This document shows, in pieces, positions 12,086 through 23,607 of a stretch of 64,000 nt of DNA. The stretch's first letter is position 1. The number at the start of each line of letters is the position of its first letter. The stretch spans positions 5,806,501-5,870,500 of the forward strand of contig PUFA01000021.1 in NCBI GenBank assembly GCA_003508835.1, given 5' to 3'. The notes under the pieces are model-generated. The model had not been told where the DNA came from and did no database searches. It saw only the letters and a program-made list of their open reading frames with translations. The translations under genes and the position numbers were made by a program. The stretch is from Eonycteris spelaea (lineage: Eukaryota; Chordata; Mammalia; Chiroptera; Pteropodidae).

Positions 12086-12349
12086 TTGGTACACAAACTA
12101 TGGTTATTCGGTCTCAAGTATTTGCAGGCACTTAACTTCTCCTGGGCAGCAATGGACAGAGTGAGCTTCTCACCACAAGGGAAATCACTGATAGTATTGG
12201 TTGCCAACGATAAAGTTCAAACTTTCATGAAAACATTAGCATATGGGAAAACTTGGATCAGTAACTTTGAATTTAAAATTTTCCCAGCACTTAAAGACTT
12301 TCTTATGAGGCCATTGGGAACACTAAGATGTGTGACTTTAAAAAAGTGA
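12086..12349 (+). pseudogene. Fragment of hAT transposase
   Basis: An 87-codon open stretch inside the hAT relic. Residues such as YLQALNFSW, SPQGKSLIVLVANDKVQTF and FKIFPALKDF match the catalytic-region spacer of ZBED5/Charlie-like transposases. It lacks both the N-terminal part and the dimerisation region, which lies downstream past stop codons. It is a dead relic, not a host gene. Confidence 0.7.
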
Positions 12350-13799
12350 CTATAGAAATCAACTGTATAATAAAATACATCAACATTTAGAATATCCGCA
12401 TAACTCGGTGCGATATATGCCAACATCACTCATGAGTAAAAAAAGATTCACTGAAAGTATTTGAGATCCCTTCGAGACAGACAATGGACCTTAAGTAACA
12501 CAGTACAAAAAGTTCACTGCTATATTTTTAAATTCCTTATTTCAACTAAACTTCAACAAACTATGACTTGCAGAGTTTTGGTATGGTATCAAAGACGATC
12601 CATGATTATCTTAAAAGCTATAAAAATACTTGTCCCTTTTCCAACTATAGATTTGTGTGAGGCCAGATTTTCTTCATAGACTTCGAGCAAAATATATTAT
12701 AGACCGAACAGACTGAACAAAGAAGCAGACAGAGGACTACAGCTGTCTTTGATTAAGCCAGACACCAGAGAAATCTGCAAAACTATCGAAGAATGCGGTA
12801 CTTGGAAAAATACGTTATTTTAATTGAAATATTTATGTCAATATGTAATGGGTTTATTATTATGACTTTAAGGTAAATTCAATGAATTATTAAATTTAAG
12901 GAATTTATTATTAATGGATATTTGATGAATACATTAAATATTTAAACATTTATCAATTTCAATATCTGACATGGTAAATATTAACAGACGTAACTCACAG
13001 AGACAAAACTCTTTGGGTTCTCTTATAATTTTTTGGTGTGTTAAGGTGGGGCTGGGAGGTCAAAGAGTTTGAGAACCGCTATCATAGAGGATTTGAATGG
13101 GAAGAGAGGGGCTGACAGAAGAAAAGGACAAAAGATGCATGGGGTTGAATTTTATCACGGGATGCAGAAATTTACGCCACCTAGCATCATCTAACACATT
13201 TCTGAGGGACCACATTTTTAGTTATTTTTACCTCAAAATTCTTAGTTGATAATTGAGACAAAATGAAAACACCATCGTCCTAATGTTAAAATACCAAACA
13301 TCACCCTACACACTGGACAAGTTAGCTGCTAAAGAATAACAGTGGTGACCACAGCCTTACAATGTCCCCTTCCTTTACTTTCGCCAAATGACATCACATT
13401 TCAAAGTTAGTAAATTCTGTAAATGGAACCATGCCACTCTAGCTTCATCCAGTCATCGAGCTTTGTGCCTTAACAAAAATATGACAATCTTCAAGTTATA
13501 ACAAAGTCCTCAGGAAACGAATGACTGTCGTTTATTTCATAAGTAGATGCTAAACTCTGGCAATCAATTGTGAGTCTGAAGAGTAAAATTCCTTTTTTCC
13601 TAAACTCTTTACACATTGCCTTTAAAACGGCTAACTAATTAATTGGATTGTCTCTCATTTTGTTATGTTTCTCGTTGAGCTAGTTCTGTTAATTCTACAG
13701 CCCTTGTTTCCGGTGATTGTATTTACTAACCCGTTCCTTAAGGGGGATGTTCAAATTGCTCTGACACTGCCTAAATGTGTCCCGGAGCCTCGGCTGTGG

Positions 13800-13920
13800 C
13801 CATGAACTCGAACTCCCCCTCAGTCAGTCTGGGCGATGCTCAGCAGTGGCTTACCTGTCGGTGCCTCAGTTTCCTCGGCTGTGAAACTTTAGGACAGTGT
13901 CTGGTGTGTGGTGATCTCTT
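13800..13920 (+). repeat. Probable MIR
   Basis: CAGCAGTGGCTTACCTGTCG, GTGCCTCAGTTTCCTCGGCT, GTGAAACTTTAGGACAGTGT resemble the MIR core and 3' side. Confidence 0.55.
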
Positions 13921-14242
13921 ATTACAACACAGCTGATAAACAGATTTACTCAGTGTACCAATGCGCCCATGGTACAGATGCAAAACTGCTCCCTCTTGAT
14001 GTGAGTGGAGGAGTCTTCTTAGTGAATTACACTATAGAGGATCAAATGACAGCGATGCATGTTAGTCAACTCCCAGTCAAGTCTTCAGGCTGTCTTTCCA
14101 TTTCCTCGTTTCTTAATTTCGCTGGGTGTCTATTTGATTTACCTATCGATTCCCACAGTTTAAACGAACTTTTCTTCATTGTCTTGTCTAAATTTACCAT
14201 TTTGCTGTTCAATTTGGAAAAGCTTAGTGACCATTTCCATGT

Positions 14243-14425
14243 TTACCAGACACAAGCATATGCTGAGTTCTTTTCATATATTTTTCTTGATAAGCCAAGA
14301 CCTTGATACTGTCACCTCATTTTACACTTGACGAGAACAAGGCTTAGGCAGGTGGAATCACGAAGCTCAAAGTCGCAGAGCTGAGACAGAACTCAAGCTT
14401 TTTGACTCCTCGTTCCACACGCCAA
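14243..14425 (-). repeat. MIR, antisense
   Basis: TATGCTGAGTTCTTTTCATAT, TCACCTCATTTTACACTTGA, GAACAAGGCTTAGGCAGG, AAGTCGCAGAGCTGAGACAG match the antisense MIR in order. Confidence 0.65.
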
Positions 14426-16974
14426 GGAGGTACGTTTGTCGTGATGGTAGTCCTGAAGAATGATGGTCATTCCTAGTGTCACCTTTCATGGTCCCCCGGT
14501 GGGGATTTCTATTCTATGTGCTCATCATCATGAGAGAAATGTCTGGAGAAGCCATCGAAACCTACTAGCAGGATCTGTGGGTTGTCCAGGGTAGAATCAC
14601 CTGTTGCGGCCACATTTTTCCATGTTATTTTCTCTGTGAACCTTCCTCTGCTGATGTGTGTCTGATCCCTAGCTGACGACACTTCCAGCCAGGTAAGGCC
14701 ACCAAGGAGAATAGCTGCTCGTCAGAATGCTGGGGGCCTTGGCATTGGCAGATAGATAGCTTGGGTCCTTAAACCACCACCAGTGAGAGAGATTCGGCAA
14801 GGGTAGCTACTACCAGTGTCTCCAAAATGGACGAAAAGATAAACAATGTAGACTCACAAAGCAGATCCCAAAACGTGTGGTTCTAAGACCATCTGGTGGG
14901 GTATGGACTATGAAGAGTTTCTAGCATCGTTGTCAAAATTTGGTATGGATAACTATAAATGGCTCCTTTAAAGGACTTCCTTAAACTTTACAATTTCCCT
15001 TTTTTACTCCTTTCCAACACCCTCCCCCAAATACAAAAAAGGACTTTTTTCCCGAAGATTCATCGCCGTGCAGAAGAAATCACAGTATTCCCTAGTTTTG
15101 CGCAGCCTACGATAATGTACAGTTTGCAAACAGACACAGTGGGTTACAATGGCATTGCTTTAATTCTAAAATGTACATTCCATATTAAAATCACTATGAC
15201 AGTCTAGCACAAGCCTTGGAAGCTTTACCCCTTTTGGCCAAGCTCCGTGCCTGGGGAAAAAGCAAAGGTGCCATTCTTTGGACACTCAAGTGCCCCAGAT
15301 TTTCCTATCACCTCCCCTACGGAAACAACACGTCTCTGGGACGTGTCCTCTTCTGGGTTGGCTCACAAGGTGTGAGTGGCTGGAACCTGAATGGGAATTA
15401 GATCACCATCCAATCAGAAACTGGAGCTAAATTCGCTTTTCTGGGCTTCTGTGCTGGTTTTGCTTTTCTAATTAATAAGATCCTGCGCTTGTGGTTTTGG
15501 ATAAATTCTTCTCCCAAAGGTTGGCCCATCTCAGCTGTTTGAGAGGGAGGAAATGAAGGGAAGGGGCGGAATTTCTCAGGGTAAGCAGTGCTCCCCTAGC
15601 AGTGGGGTATGCAGTCCCCTGATCAGAGCAAGGCCACAGGCACAGGGGAAGATCAAGGGCATGGAGACGGGTGTCACTTCTGGTAGAGGCTTCCCCAGGC
15701 TGCAGATGGCTGTTCTCACCCAGGATCCCCTTGGATGAGAATCCTCAAACCTCAACTATCTCCTCTCTTGTGTCCTGAGTGACAGCAATTAGCCACTGTC
15801 ATTATGCAGCATTCCTCAAAAGGGCCCTCTGCTGCCACCACCGGCCTTCCTCACTCCACGCCGTGAGGTGAGGCTGCATCCCTGCCTCTCTGCCTCCAAA
15901 TTCTGCTCATCCTCCAAGGGGAGGAGGAAATGTCTGATTTGCAGCCTTTCCGACCCCCCACAGTAAATTAATCACACTCTCCTTTTTCCTCCCTCAGCAC
16001 ATTTTCTCAGTGTATAAATGGGCTGAGTAAGGCACTGGAACCCAGCCCACACCACTGGTATGACAACGAATCATATACAGTTAGCATATTATTTCCATAT
16101 TTTTCTGCCCCCGTTTTTTTCCCAACAGATCAGAAGCTGAATGTAGCTTCCATCGATGTTATGGCATCTTCTGGAAAGACTCGTAAGAGGCTCCTTGGGT
16201 CACCGTGGGGTAAATCCGGGGATGTGTGCTCCCACGGCCATTTAACTAATTGAAACATACCAGAATGATCATACCATCCACTGGATTAAGAATTAAGCTA
16301 TTTGTCATTGGGTTGCCTTGGAAACAAAGAATTTAGCTTTCTTGATGTGCTATCTTTTCAGGTTCACCTTGGGCCTCGTTATGCAAGGCGCAGCTATCTT
16401 TAACATGGATGCATAGGACTGTTTCACGCTTTGATCTTTCACCTTGTTGCTGAATCGAAATGCCAAAATGTCGCAAAGGTTTGGCTTGCATTGTACCCAG
16501 CTGAAAAGGCACAGAGAACGAAGTTTCGACCTTAAATTCACGCCATCTCGTCTTCTCTCTTTAGTGACAGCTCCCACATTCGACCTTCACGGGAGCGTGC
16601 TTCCCTTTGTACGTCACTCTGGGGGTGGGGGGACCTGTGGCCTGAGTGCTGGGCTCACCTCTGCAGCCTGGACGGAGTTCTAACCACAGTTCTGGGAGGC
16701 GCGCACTGAAGTGACCACTGTCCCTGGGAGTGGTCCCCCAAGGAGGCCACGTGCTCGGGTAAATGAGACCACTGCGCTCAAAGTGGATCTCAAAGCGGTT
16801 GCTCTGAACTGCCTTCAGGGTCCTTTATTAGTCCCTACGGTCCAACGAAGTCTTTACGGCTAGAGTAAGTCTTCCCAAACTCACGAGTGTTTTCACTCCC
16901 CTTTTCTCGGCTTTTGCGTTAGCAGTGAAATGGGAGTAGATCAGAGGTCTGCGCCCCCGAGACAACACGTGAAC

Positions 16975-17011
16975 CACACACGTGTGTGTGTGCACGCGCA
17001 CACGCGTGTGT
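16975..17011. repeat. Alternating purine-pyrimidine tract (CACGTG/GCGC)
   Basis: ACACACGTGTGTGTGTGCAC followed by GCGCACACGCGTGTG is almost purely alternating, with CG steps, and partly palindromic. Confidence 0.85.
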
Positions 17012-17614
17012 TCCCACATGTTCACGGCACAGAGCACAACGCAAAGGGCCACCTGGTGGGAGGAAGGCCTCCTACCCCCAGCATGAGCCAGACCACCGGA
17101 GATGGCTTTTGTGCGGACTCGTTGTAAAAAATCAAATAACACGGGCCGAGAGGTTGCGGAAAACTCCATCGGTTGAGCGCTGTCTACGTTTTCTAGTATG
17201 CTCTCACTGATAATAATCTAAATTATATTAACTCATGGTCTAATGGGATCATTTTATGCTCATTTGAACTGGTGCTCACTAAGCAATCTTCTATGGAAAA
17301 GATTACGGTTCTATAAGGAAACATCAGTAGTTTGCTTGAACTATATAAAAATGTCAATTATTGAAAAATTTTCAGAATAAAGGATATTTATTACTTTTAA
17401 GTACAATGATTACGTTGGACTCAGAGTGTTGCCTGTTAAAAGCATTGCTTTAATTCCTCTATGCTGAGATGTAGTATAATTTGTGTTCTAAATTATATGC
17501 CTGGACACATTACCCTCTGCTTAGATTACAATTACATATATATTTTTGGAAGCAAGCATTCAATCTATTGCATTTATGAACTACTCTTTTTTGACTTTTC
17601 ATGTATTGATTTAG

Positions 17615-17802
17615 AAGGAGTCAGCAAACTTTTTCTGTAAAGTGTCAGTCAGCTTTGTGACAGTCTTTCACCATTACTCAGTCCCTTTCCGCAGTACAAA
17701 AGCAGTACACAAACAAAAGAATTTGGCTGTGCTACAAGAAAACTTTATTTAAAAAACAGGCTGTGGGCCGGATTTGACCGGCAGGCTGTAGTTTGCCAAT
17801 TC
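17615..17802 (+). mobile_element. Short non-autonomous hAT element (GGTCGGCAAAC family)
   Basis: Begins AAGGAGTCAGCAAACTTTTT and ends TGTAGTTTGCCAATTC, imperfect inverted repeats of the CAGGGGTCGGCAAAC type, with GGGCCGGATTTGACCGGCAG near the right end. The 8-bp string TGATTTAG occurs on both sides (17607-17614 and 17803-17810), consistent with a hAT target duplication. The right boundary is uncertain by 2 bp. Confidence 0.78.
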
Positions 17803-18169
17803 TGATTTAGGAAATGTAGGTTCGATTCTTCCCAGGCTCTGCTAATCGCAAACTCAAACTTAGTGATGGGGGCACGCAACGGAAAGGCCATGTTAATTTT
17901 TAAAATATGCTTTGGTTTCATTTGCACTTTGAAAAATAAATTTAGCTTCATTCGAGGCAAAAGGAATCAGAAGCAACTGATAGAGACGCAAATTCCGACG
18001 ACATACGTAATCGCTCAGACCTTTCTGTTGGGATGTACCCAGCCCGCGTGGATCATTCGTGAACGAAGATGCGAGCCGTTCCAATGGACCACGTCCTGGG
18101 CTGGGCACTGCCTCGGCAGAAATAAACCCAGCTAACTGGGCCTGGGACTCCTGTCCTGCGGACTGTGAA

Positions 18170-18265
18170 TGCTTTCAGTGCCACGTTCAAAGCCATTCCA
18201 GTGCCAAGCCAGGCCCGGCGCCTAGTAGGTGTTCAGAACATCTTTGCTGATTAACTGAACTGCTA
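18170..18265 (+). repeat. L2/MIR 3'-end fragment
   Basis: CCAGTGCCAAGCCAGGCCCG, GCGCCTAGTAGGTGTTCAGA and TCTTTGCTGATTAACTGAAC match the shared L2/MIR 3' end. Confidence 0.45.
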
Positions 18266-18624
18266 TATCAGATTTGACACCTCTAAAGTGAATCCTTATC
18301 TTCCCCTCAAACTTAATTCCTCCTTCTGCCTTCACTGCTTCTATTTATAACACTGTTTTCTAAGGTTTAAAACCCCGAAGTCATCTTTTGTGACAGCTCG
18401 CCGATCCATCCTTCACTCCGTCCTACACATTATAATCACTGTGATTTTCCTACGACTCAGCTCTGATTCCATCAGTCCTCGTTCATGACACCTGGAGAGT
18501 TGTCCTTTGCGTTCAAAAACAAAGGCCGTGCTGCTCTGCCATGGGGAAGTCACCCGTGGGGTCCAGATTTCCCCATCTTCTTCCTCCGCTTTCCCCTCTC
18601 AGCCTCCTCCAGCCTGTCACTCAC

Positions 18625-18652
<28 letters not shown>
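18625..18652. repeat. (CA)n microsatellite
   Basis: About 14 CA dinucleotides, flanked by CTCACT and CTCACATACACT. Confidence 0.95.
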
Positions 18653-18657
<5 letters not shown>

Positions 18658-20197
18658 TACACTCAGAGCCTCCCCCACTGCCCTCGACAACTTGCTTTTT
18701 TCACATACTCGGTGTATTTTCTAAACAAAATTTTGCTTGGCATTTTCTCCTTCCAGAAAACCTTTACCTCCTTTTCAAAACACCATTGAAAGCAGTTCCA
18801 AATCCACTTTCTCCGTGGAGAATCCCAGGGCCCTGAAAGTCCCTGTGGTTTACGGCTCCGTGTGTCCTAGCGCACCCCTGTGAGGCAGGTGAAAGCTGAA
18901 CACTGCTAATCTCCAGTGCGGAGACGTGACTGCCTTCTCCTTCCTCTGAATAAACTCTCATTGGGTCCAGAGCTTGTTATTTGCCAGGGCCTGACGCTTT
19001 CTTCCATCCTGTTCAGAATCTAGTGCTTTTCCACTCAGAGTCAGCTCTTACAGACACGACTGCTTTTCGATTCCGTCAGCAAGAGGAACATCCTCACGTT
19101 GCTGAGTGTCTTTCCTCCCCTTCCCTCTCCTCATCGAGCTGGGCCTGGGTCACTGGCAGGAAGCAGGACCCACCGCGCCCCAGGGAGCTCAGGTCCCACG
19201 GCCATCCAGCTACAAGACTCACACCCTCCTCAGCCTTCCTGTCCTGAGACCCTCTTCTAAGGCCCTGATACTCTGGACCCTTCAGCAGGGACCTGTGGAA
19301 ACATCTTGTACTCCTGCAGGATGAGGGGGAGTGGAGGCCCCATCATGCCTTCCTAGTCGACCGCTTGGGTGGTCTTGCCAGAATTCCAAATGGAAACAGC
19401 CCCCAACCCCTTTCTGGGGTTCTGATGACTCAACTCTTACTCACCCCGGCTGAACTGTGGTGTGGGGCCTACTAGGTACCTTGGTGGGGTCTCACACAGC
19501 AGCGTAACTGCAACCCAGGACTCGTCCCCTCTCAATTTCTTGATTTTCTGATTCTCACTGAATCTTTCAACTTCCTTCCAGAACGCAGGCAGTCTGCTCT
19601 CGTGTTTTCTCTGGATGCTCGCCTGCTCTCTGGGCAGCCCCTAAGCTGTGGTTCGAGGGCCCCATGAGTCTTCGTTCCCCCATCTTAATCACAGGTTGGC
19701 TTTCGAAATCAAGGGATCTTGCGGGTATGCCAAAGTTTGGATAACTGTTTTTTACATGTCCGTTTGAACTTCAAGTTCAGAGCAGATCTGCTGTTCGATT
19801 CCCCCTCCAGCTGAAGAAATATCTTGGCTGTCGTGTGGAAGGAGGCAGCCAGGTGTGGTTGATAAAATACACCCAGATAAAATATAGGTCGCCCAGGTAA
19901 ATTTGACTTTCAGATAAACAACTGATACATTATCAGGATCAGTATATCCAAAATCCTGCATGGGTAATACTATACTAAAAATAATTTACTGTCTGAATTT
20001 ACATTTAATTGAGTATCATGTATTTTAATTTATTAAAAAAATATATATTTATTAATTCCAATTTCCCAGTTTTTCTATTAGGTTGTGGTCACAATAAGAA
20101 CACTAAGTCGAAACAGGCAATGCTAGTAGCTGAGGGTTCACCAGGATTGCAATACATCAGCTTAAAGTTTTCAAAATTAAGTTTTCAAAAAAGCACT

Positions 20198-20346
20198 CGG
20201 TGATGTCCTCATCAGTCTAGACTGGAAGGCTTTCGTTGGCCATGGAAATGGATGGTTGAAATTCTTAATCTTGGGTTGGTCCCACTCGGGAAGGTTACAT
20301 TACAACTACACATTTATATCATATGTATAAATAACATTGAAAGTGG
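20198..20346 (+). repeat. Direct repeat unit 1 (about 145 bp)
   Basis: TGATGTCCTCATCAGTCTAG through CATTTATATCATATG recurs at 20840-20983 in the same orientation with about 85-90 percent identity by eye. It is not a family I recognise. Confidence 0.85.
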
Positions 20347-20839
20347 AGCAGATAATGGGATAATTCTATATGTCAGACTATTTATGGAAGAGTGCTGCTC
20401 TTTGCTACAATTTTATTAGTTTAAAGATGCTACCATTTAGAGGTCAGCGGGACCTTCAATTATTTTATACTCCATGTTTCTAAGATACTGAAGCAATGAT
20501 AAATAATTGCTGACTTCTTTTTTTGGCATTTAAATAAATTTCATAGTAAAAACTGATATCAATTTTTATTTTAGAATTCTCAATGTTAGCACAACTTTGT
20601 AGAATAACTGAGGAATTATAGTTAACAGCATTTTGTTTAAAATGTGTTTTTAATATATAAATATGTGAGGATATATTTTTATGTAAAATGCAGGAAAATC
20701 AGGGAACGGTTGGATTTTATAACTAGGTCATGGAAATACTCAGTTTTTCAACTTTTCTTAAGAATTTTGAGAACTTGTTGTTTTATGGAATACGTTGGAG
20801 TTCTGTTATTAAAAACTTCAGTTTTCAGTGTTCTAGCTC

Positions 20840-20983
20840 AGTGATGTCCTCATTGGTCTAGACTGGCAGGCTTTCGTTGGCCATGAAAATGGATGGTTAA
20901 AATTCCTAATCTTGGTTTGGTCCTGCCCAATAAGGTTTATATTATAACAACACATTTATATCATATTTATAACATTGAGGTGG
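20840..20983 (+). repeat. Direct repeat unit 2 (about 145 bp)
   Basis: Second copy of the unit at 20198: TGATGTCCTCATTGGTCTAG, GGCTTTCGTTGGCCATGAAA, ATGGATGGTTAAAATTCC, CATTTATATCATATTTATAA. The units are separated by about 495 bp of unrelated AT-rich DNA. Confidence 0.85.
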
Positions 20984-21299
20984 CACACCTAGTTGTCTTA
21001 CAGCCGCGGACGGAAATCAAGTACAGATAAGACCTTGAATAGCTACTAAGACCGATAGCCTTTGGCCATTGCCAACCTGGACTGATGTGCTTCCAGAGGC
21101 CGAGCAGTGACAGGCATCTCACCCCAGTAATGAATGACGACTTCTTTTCACAGTATGTTTTAGTAATAAGGCTTCTCAATGTTAAACCTGATTGGGGACT
21201 TCGACTAAAAGGATAAACCTAAGGAAAAAACAAAACAACTATTTCCGGAATATAAAATCAGGTTAGTTAAAAAAAGGAAGATTAAAATTAGGATTAATA

Positions 21300-21510
21300 G
21301 CTCCCATTTATTGACCATTTATTGGCTGCCAGACATTTCCCGAGCACTTTAGATGCACTGTCTCTTTTAATCTTTGAGAGCTCCACGAGGTGGGTAGCAC
21401 TTTATCCTGTTTTGCAGGTTAAGAAACTGAGGCTTAGCGAGGTTTATCACCTAGCCCACGGCCACACGGCAACTAGGAGTGAACGGGGGAACCTGATTTC
21501 GGTTTTACCT
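21300..21510 (-). repeat. MIR, antisense, well preserved
   Basis: CCATTTATTGACCATTTATTGG, CGAGCACTTTAGATGCACTG, CTCCACGAGGTGGGTAGCAC, TTAAGAAACTGAGGCTTAGC and CACGGCCACACGGCAACTAG form a nearly full-length antisense MIR. Confidence 0.75.
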
Positions 21511-21734
21511 GCTGTACCCCATTTCCTATCTCCGCTCTTCACTGCTAACTTCTTTCTCACTCTGGCCGTCCAGTCAACTAGGCAAATAATACTTTAATAC
21601 TCAGAAATCGCACTTAGATATGTGCGTTCTTGAGTAATTTCTAAGTATCATTACTTTTTCCCTGCAACAGACTGCAGATTATCCACTGGTCGGATCCCGA
21701 GCAGCTTGTAAACCTTTACACATCCCTGTTCGCA

Positions 21735-22057
21735 CAGCTGAACCCTGAACAATGCAGGGCTCACGGGCACTGATCCCCTTAAGTGGTTGAAAATCTGTGT
21801 TCGACTCTGGACTCCCCTAGAACTTAGCTGCTGAGAGCCCACTGTTGACCAGAAGCCTCACCAATAACATAAACCACTGATTAACACATATTGTGTATAT
21901 TATATGTATTATATCTTATATTCTTACAAGAAGTAAGCTAGAGAAAAGAAAATGTTAATAAAAAATAAGGAAAATATATTTACTATTTATTGAAAAAATC
22001 AGCACATAACTGGACCCCCACAGTTCAATCAAATCCATGTTGTTTAAGGGTCAACTA
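21735..22057 (-). mobile_element. Pogo/Tigger-type non-autonomous DNA element, copy 1
   Basis: Both termini are versions of CAGTTGACCCTTGAACAACA in inverted orientation: CAGCTGAACCCTGAACAATG on the left and TGTTGTTTAAGGGTCAACTA on the right. The internal AGAAAAGAAAATGTTAATAA and CATAAACCACTGATTAACAC are landmarks of this family. Non-coding. Confidence 0.78.
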
Positions 22058-22936
22058 TAGCTTGTCTTTTTGAAGTGCAGTTCTTAGTACTTTTAAACTG
22101 TATTTTAACTTCTACTAATCCCTACTAGCCAAGAGAGTATCTTCCACACCAAGCATTTGCAAATTCTAAATATCACTGTTCTTTTAAATATTCAAATTAT
22201 GATTATTTTATTATATCCAGTATATAATACATAATTTTACACCAGGGGGTCCCAGGTCCATGGACAGATTCCCCAGCCTGGAAACAATACTGGAATTATG
22301 TATGAAATTTTGCCGGCATATTTGAACAGATACGAAGTCGGTAACGATAAGATGCTCATAGCTTTCGTCAGATGCTTCGAAGAGTCCATGCCCTCAAACG
22401 CAGGACCACATGGATGACGGCACCAGATACCAGGTTCTGATGCTTCTTTGCTCTGGGCCCCGCGAAGCTGAGCAGCGTCCTGGGTGAGGAGCCGGGCTGA
22501 TTGGCTGGACGCCGGGAAAACACAGGTGGGGTGCTCAGGGACGCTTAGGGTGCCCTCTGCCATCCCCGGTGGAACTTTAAGACCCGAGCATCATGCCCCC
22601 TGACTTAGCACACTTGGGGCACCTTTGTTAACACAAAGGAACGTCCCGTGTGCAGACGCTCCCCTTGTCACTGTCCGCCACCTGCACACTGTCCCCAAAG
22701 CCGGGCTTTCCCCACGAGTCTCTTCCAGCCGCGACCACCTCCTTGTTCCTCTGTCTCCATCGCAGCCCCCTGAAACTGCCGCAGCCTCGTGACACTCGCT
22801 GGCTGCCCGCGTCCTGAACCTGACGTAAGACAGACACCAAAGCCGCCAGACCTCGCTCCGGTTCATGGCCCTTCGCCACAAGTGGGCTCTCCGCCCTGCC
22901 GCCAAGCCCCGCACCGGTTCTCCGGTCCGTGCACCC

Positions 22937-23607
22937 ACCCCGCTCTCCATCGCCCCGCTGCGCCATCACCCCGCTCTCCATCGCCCCGCTGCGCCATCAC
23001 CCCGCTCTCCATCGCCCCGCTGCGCCATCACCCCGCTCTCCATCGCCCCGCTGCCCATCACCCCGCTCCATCGCCCCGCTGCCCCATCACCCCGCTCTCC
23101 ATCGCCCCGCTCTCCATCGCCCCGCTCTCCATCGCCCCGCTGCGCCATCACCCCGCTCTCCATCGCCCCGCTGCCCCATCACCCCGCTCTCCATCGCCCC
23201 GCTGCCCCATCGCCCTGCTCTCCATCGCCCCGCTGCTCCATCGCCCTGCTGCCCCATCACCCCACTGCCCCATCGCCCCGCTCTCCATCGCCCCGCTGCC
23301 CCATCACCCCGCTGCCCCATCGCCCCGCTGCCCCATCACCCCGGTCTCCATCACCCCGTTGTGCTATCACCCCGCTCTCCATCATCCCGCTGCCCATCAC
23401 CCCGCTGCCCCATCGCCCCGGTCTCCATCACCCCGTTGTGCTATCACCCCGCTCTCCATCATCCCGCTGCCCCATCACCCCGCTGCCCCATCACCCCGCT
23501 GCCCCATCACCCCGCTGCGCCATCACCCCGCTGCGCCATCACCCCGCTGCTCCATCGCCCCGCTGCTCCATCACCCCGGTCTCCATCATCCCGCTCCGCG
23601 GTCACCC
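22937..23607. repeat. CpG-rich C-rich minisatellite (15/16/31-bp units)
   Basis: About 670 bp built from two modules, GCTCTCCATCGCCCC (15) and GCTGCGCCATCACCCC (16), which alternate as a 31-bp unit at the left and become irregular to the right. A 77-bp higher-order unit beginning CCGGTCTCCATCACC occurs twice in tandem (from 23341 and from 23418). Each 31-bp unit carries about four CpG. The minus strand, which is CTNND2 sense, has GGGG every 11-12 bases. Several plus-strand frames are free of stop codons over about 280-360 codons, only because the units contain none; I do not call a gene. Confidence 0.95.

Larger units (their letters stand above)
11613..13081 (+). mobile_element. hAT-superfamily (Charlie-like) DNA transposon relic with transposase remains
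   Basis: The left end CAGGAGTTCTCCAAGTCTGG and the right end GAGTTTGAGAACCGCTA form inverted terminal repeats of the usual hAT kind. Inside are parts of a ZBED/Charlie-type transposase: around 12090-12350 the reading LWLFGLKYLQ ... QGKSLIVLVANDK ... FPALKDF, and around 12655-12780 the C-terminal dimerisation segment EARFSS ... NRLNKEAD ... SLIKPDTREICK. In-frame stops and frameshifts separate the parts, so no transposase is made. The 3' non-coding part with ATGTAATGGGTTTATTATTA is also typical. About 1.47 kb; no clear 8-bp target duplication. The family name is uncertain. Confidence 0.8.

Noticed and set aside
12086..12349. A host gene related to ZBED5
   Set aside because: It is an isolated fragment within a hAT element whose remaining transposase parts are broken by stops.
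22240..22420. A hAT-like fragment (GGGGGTCCCAGGTCCATGG ... CATAGCTTTCGTCAGATGC)
   Set aside because: It has some resemblance to hAT ends, but the two parts do not align well enough to support a call.
22937..23607. CRISPR array
   Set aside because: The units are contiguous variants of one short C-rich motif without unique spacers, and the DNA is mammalian.
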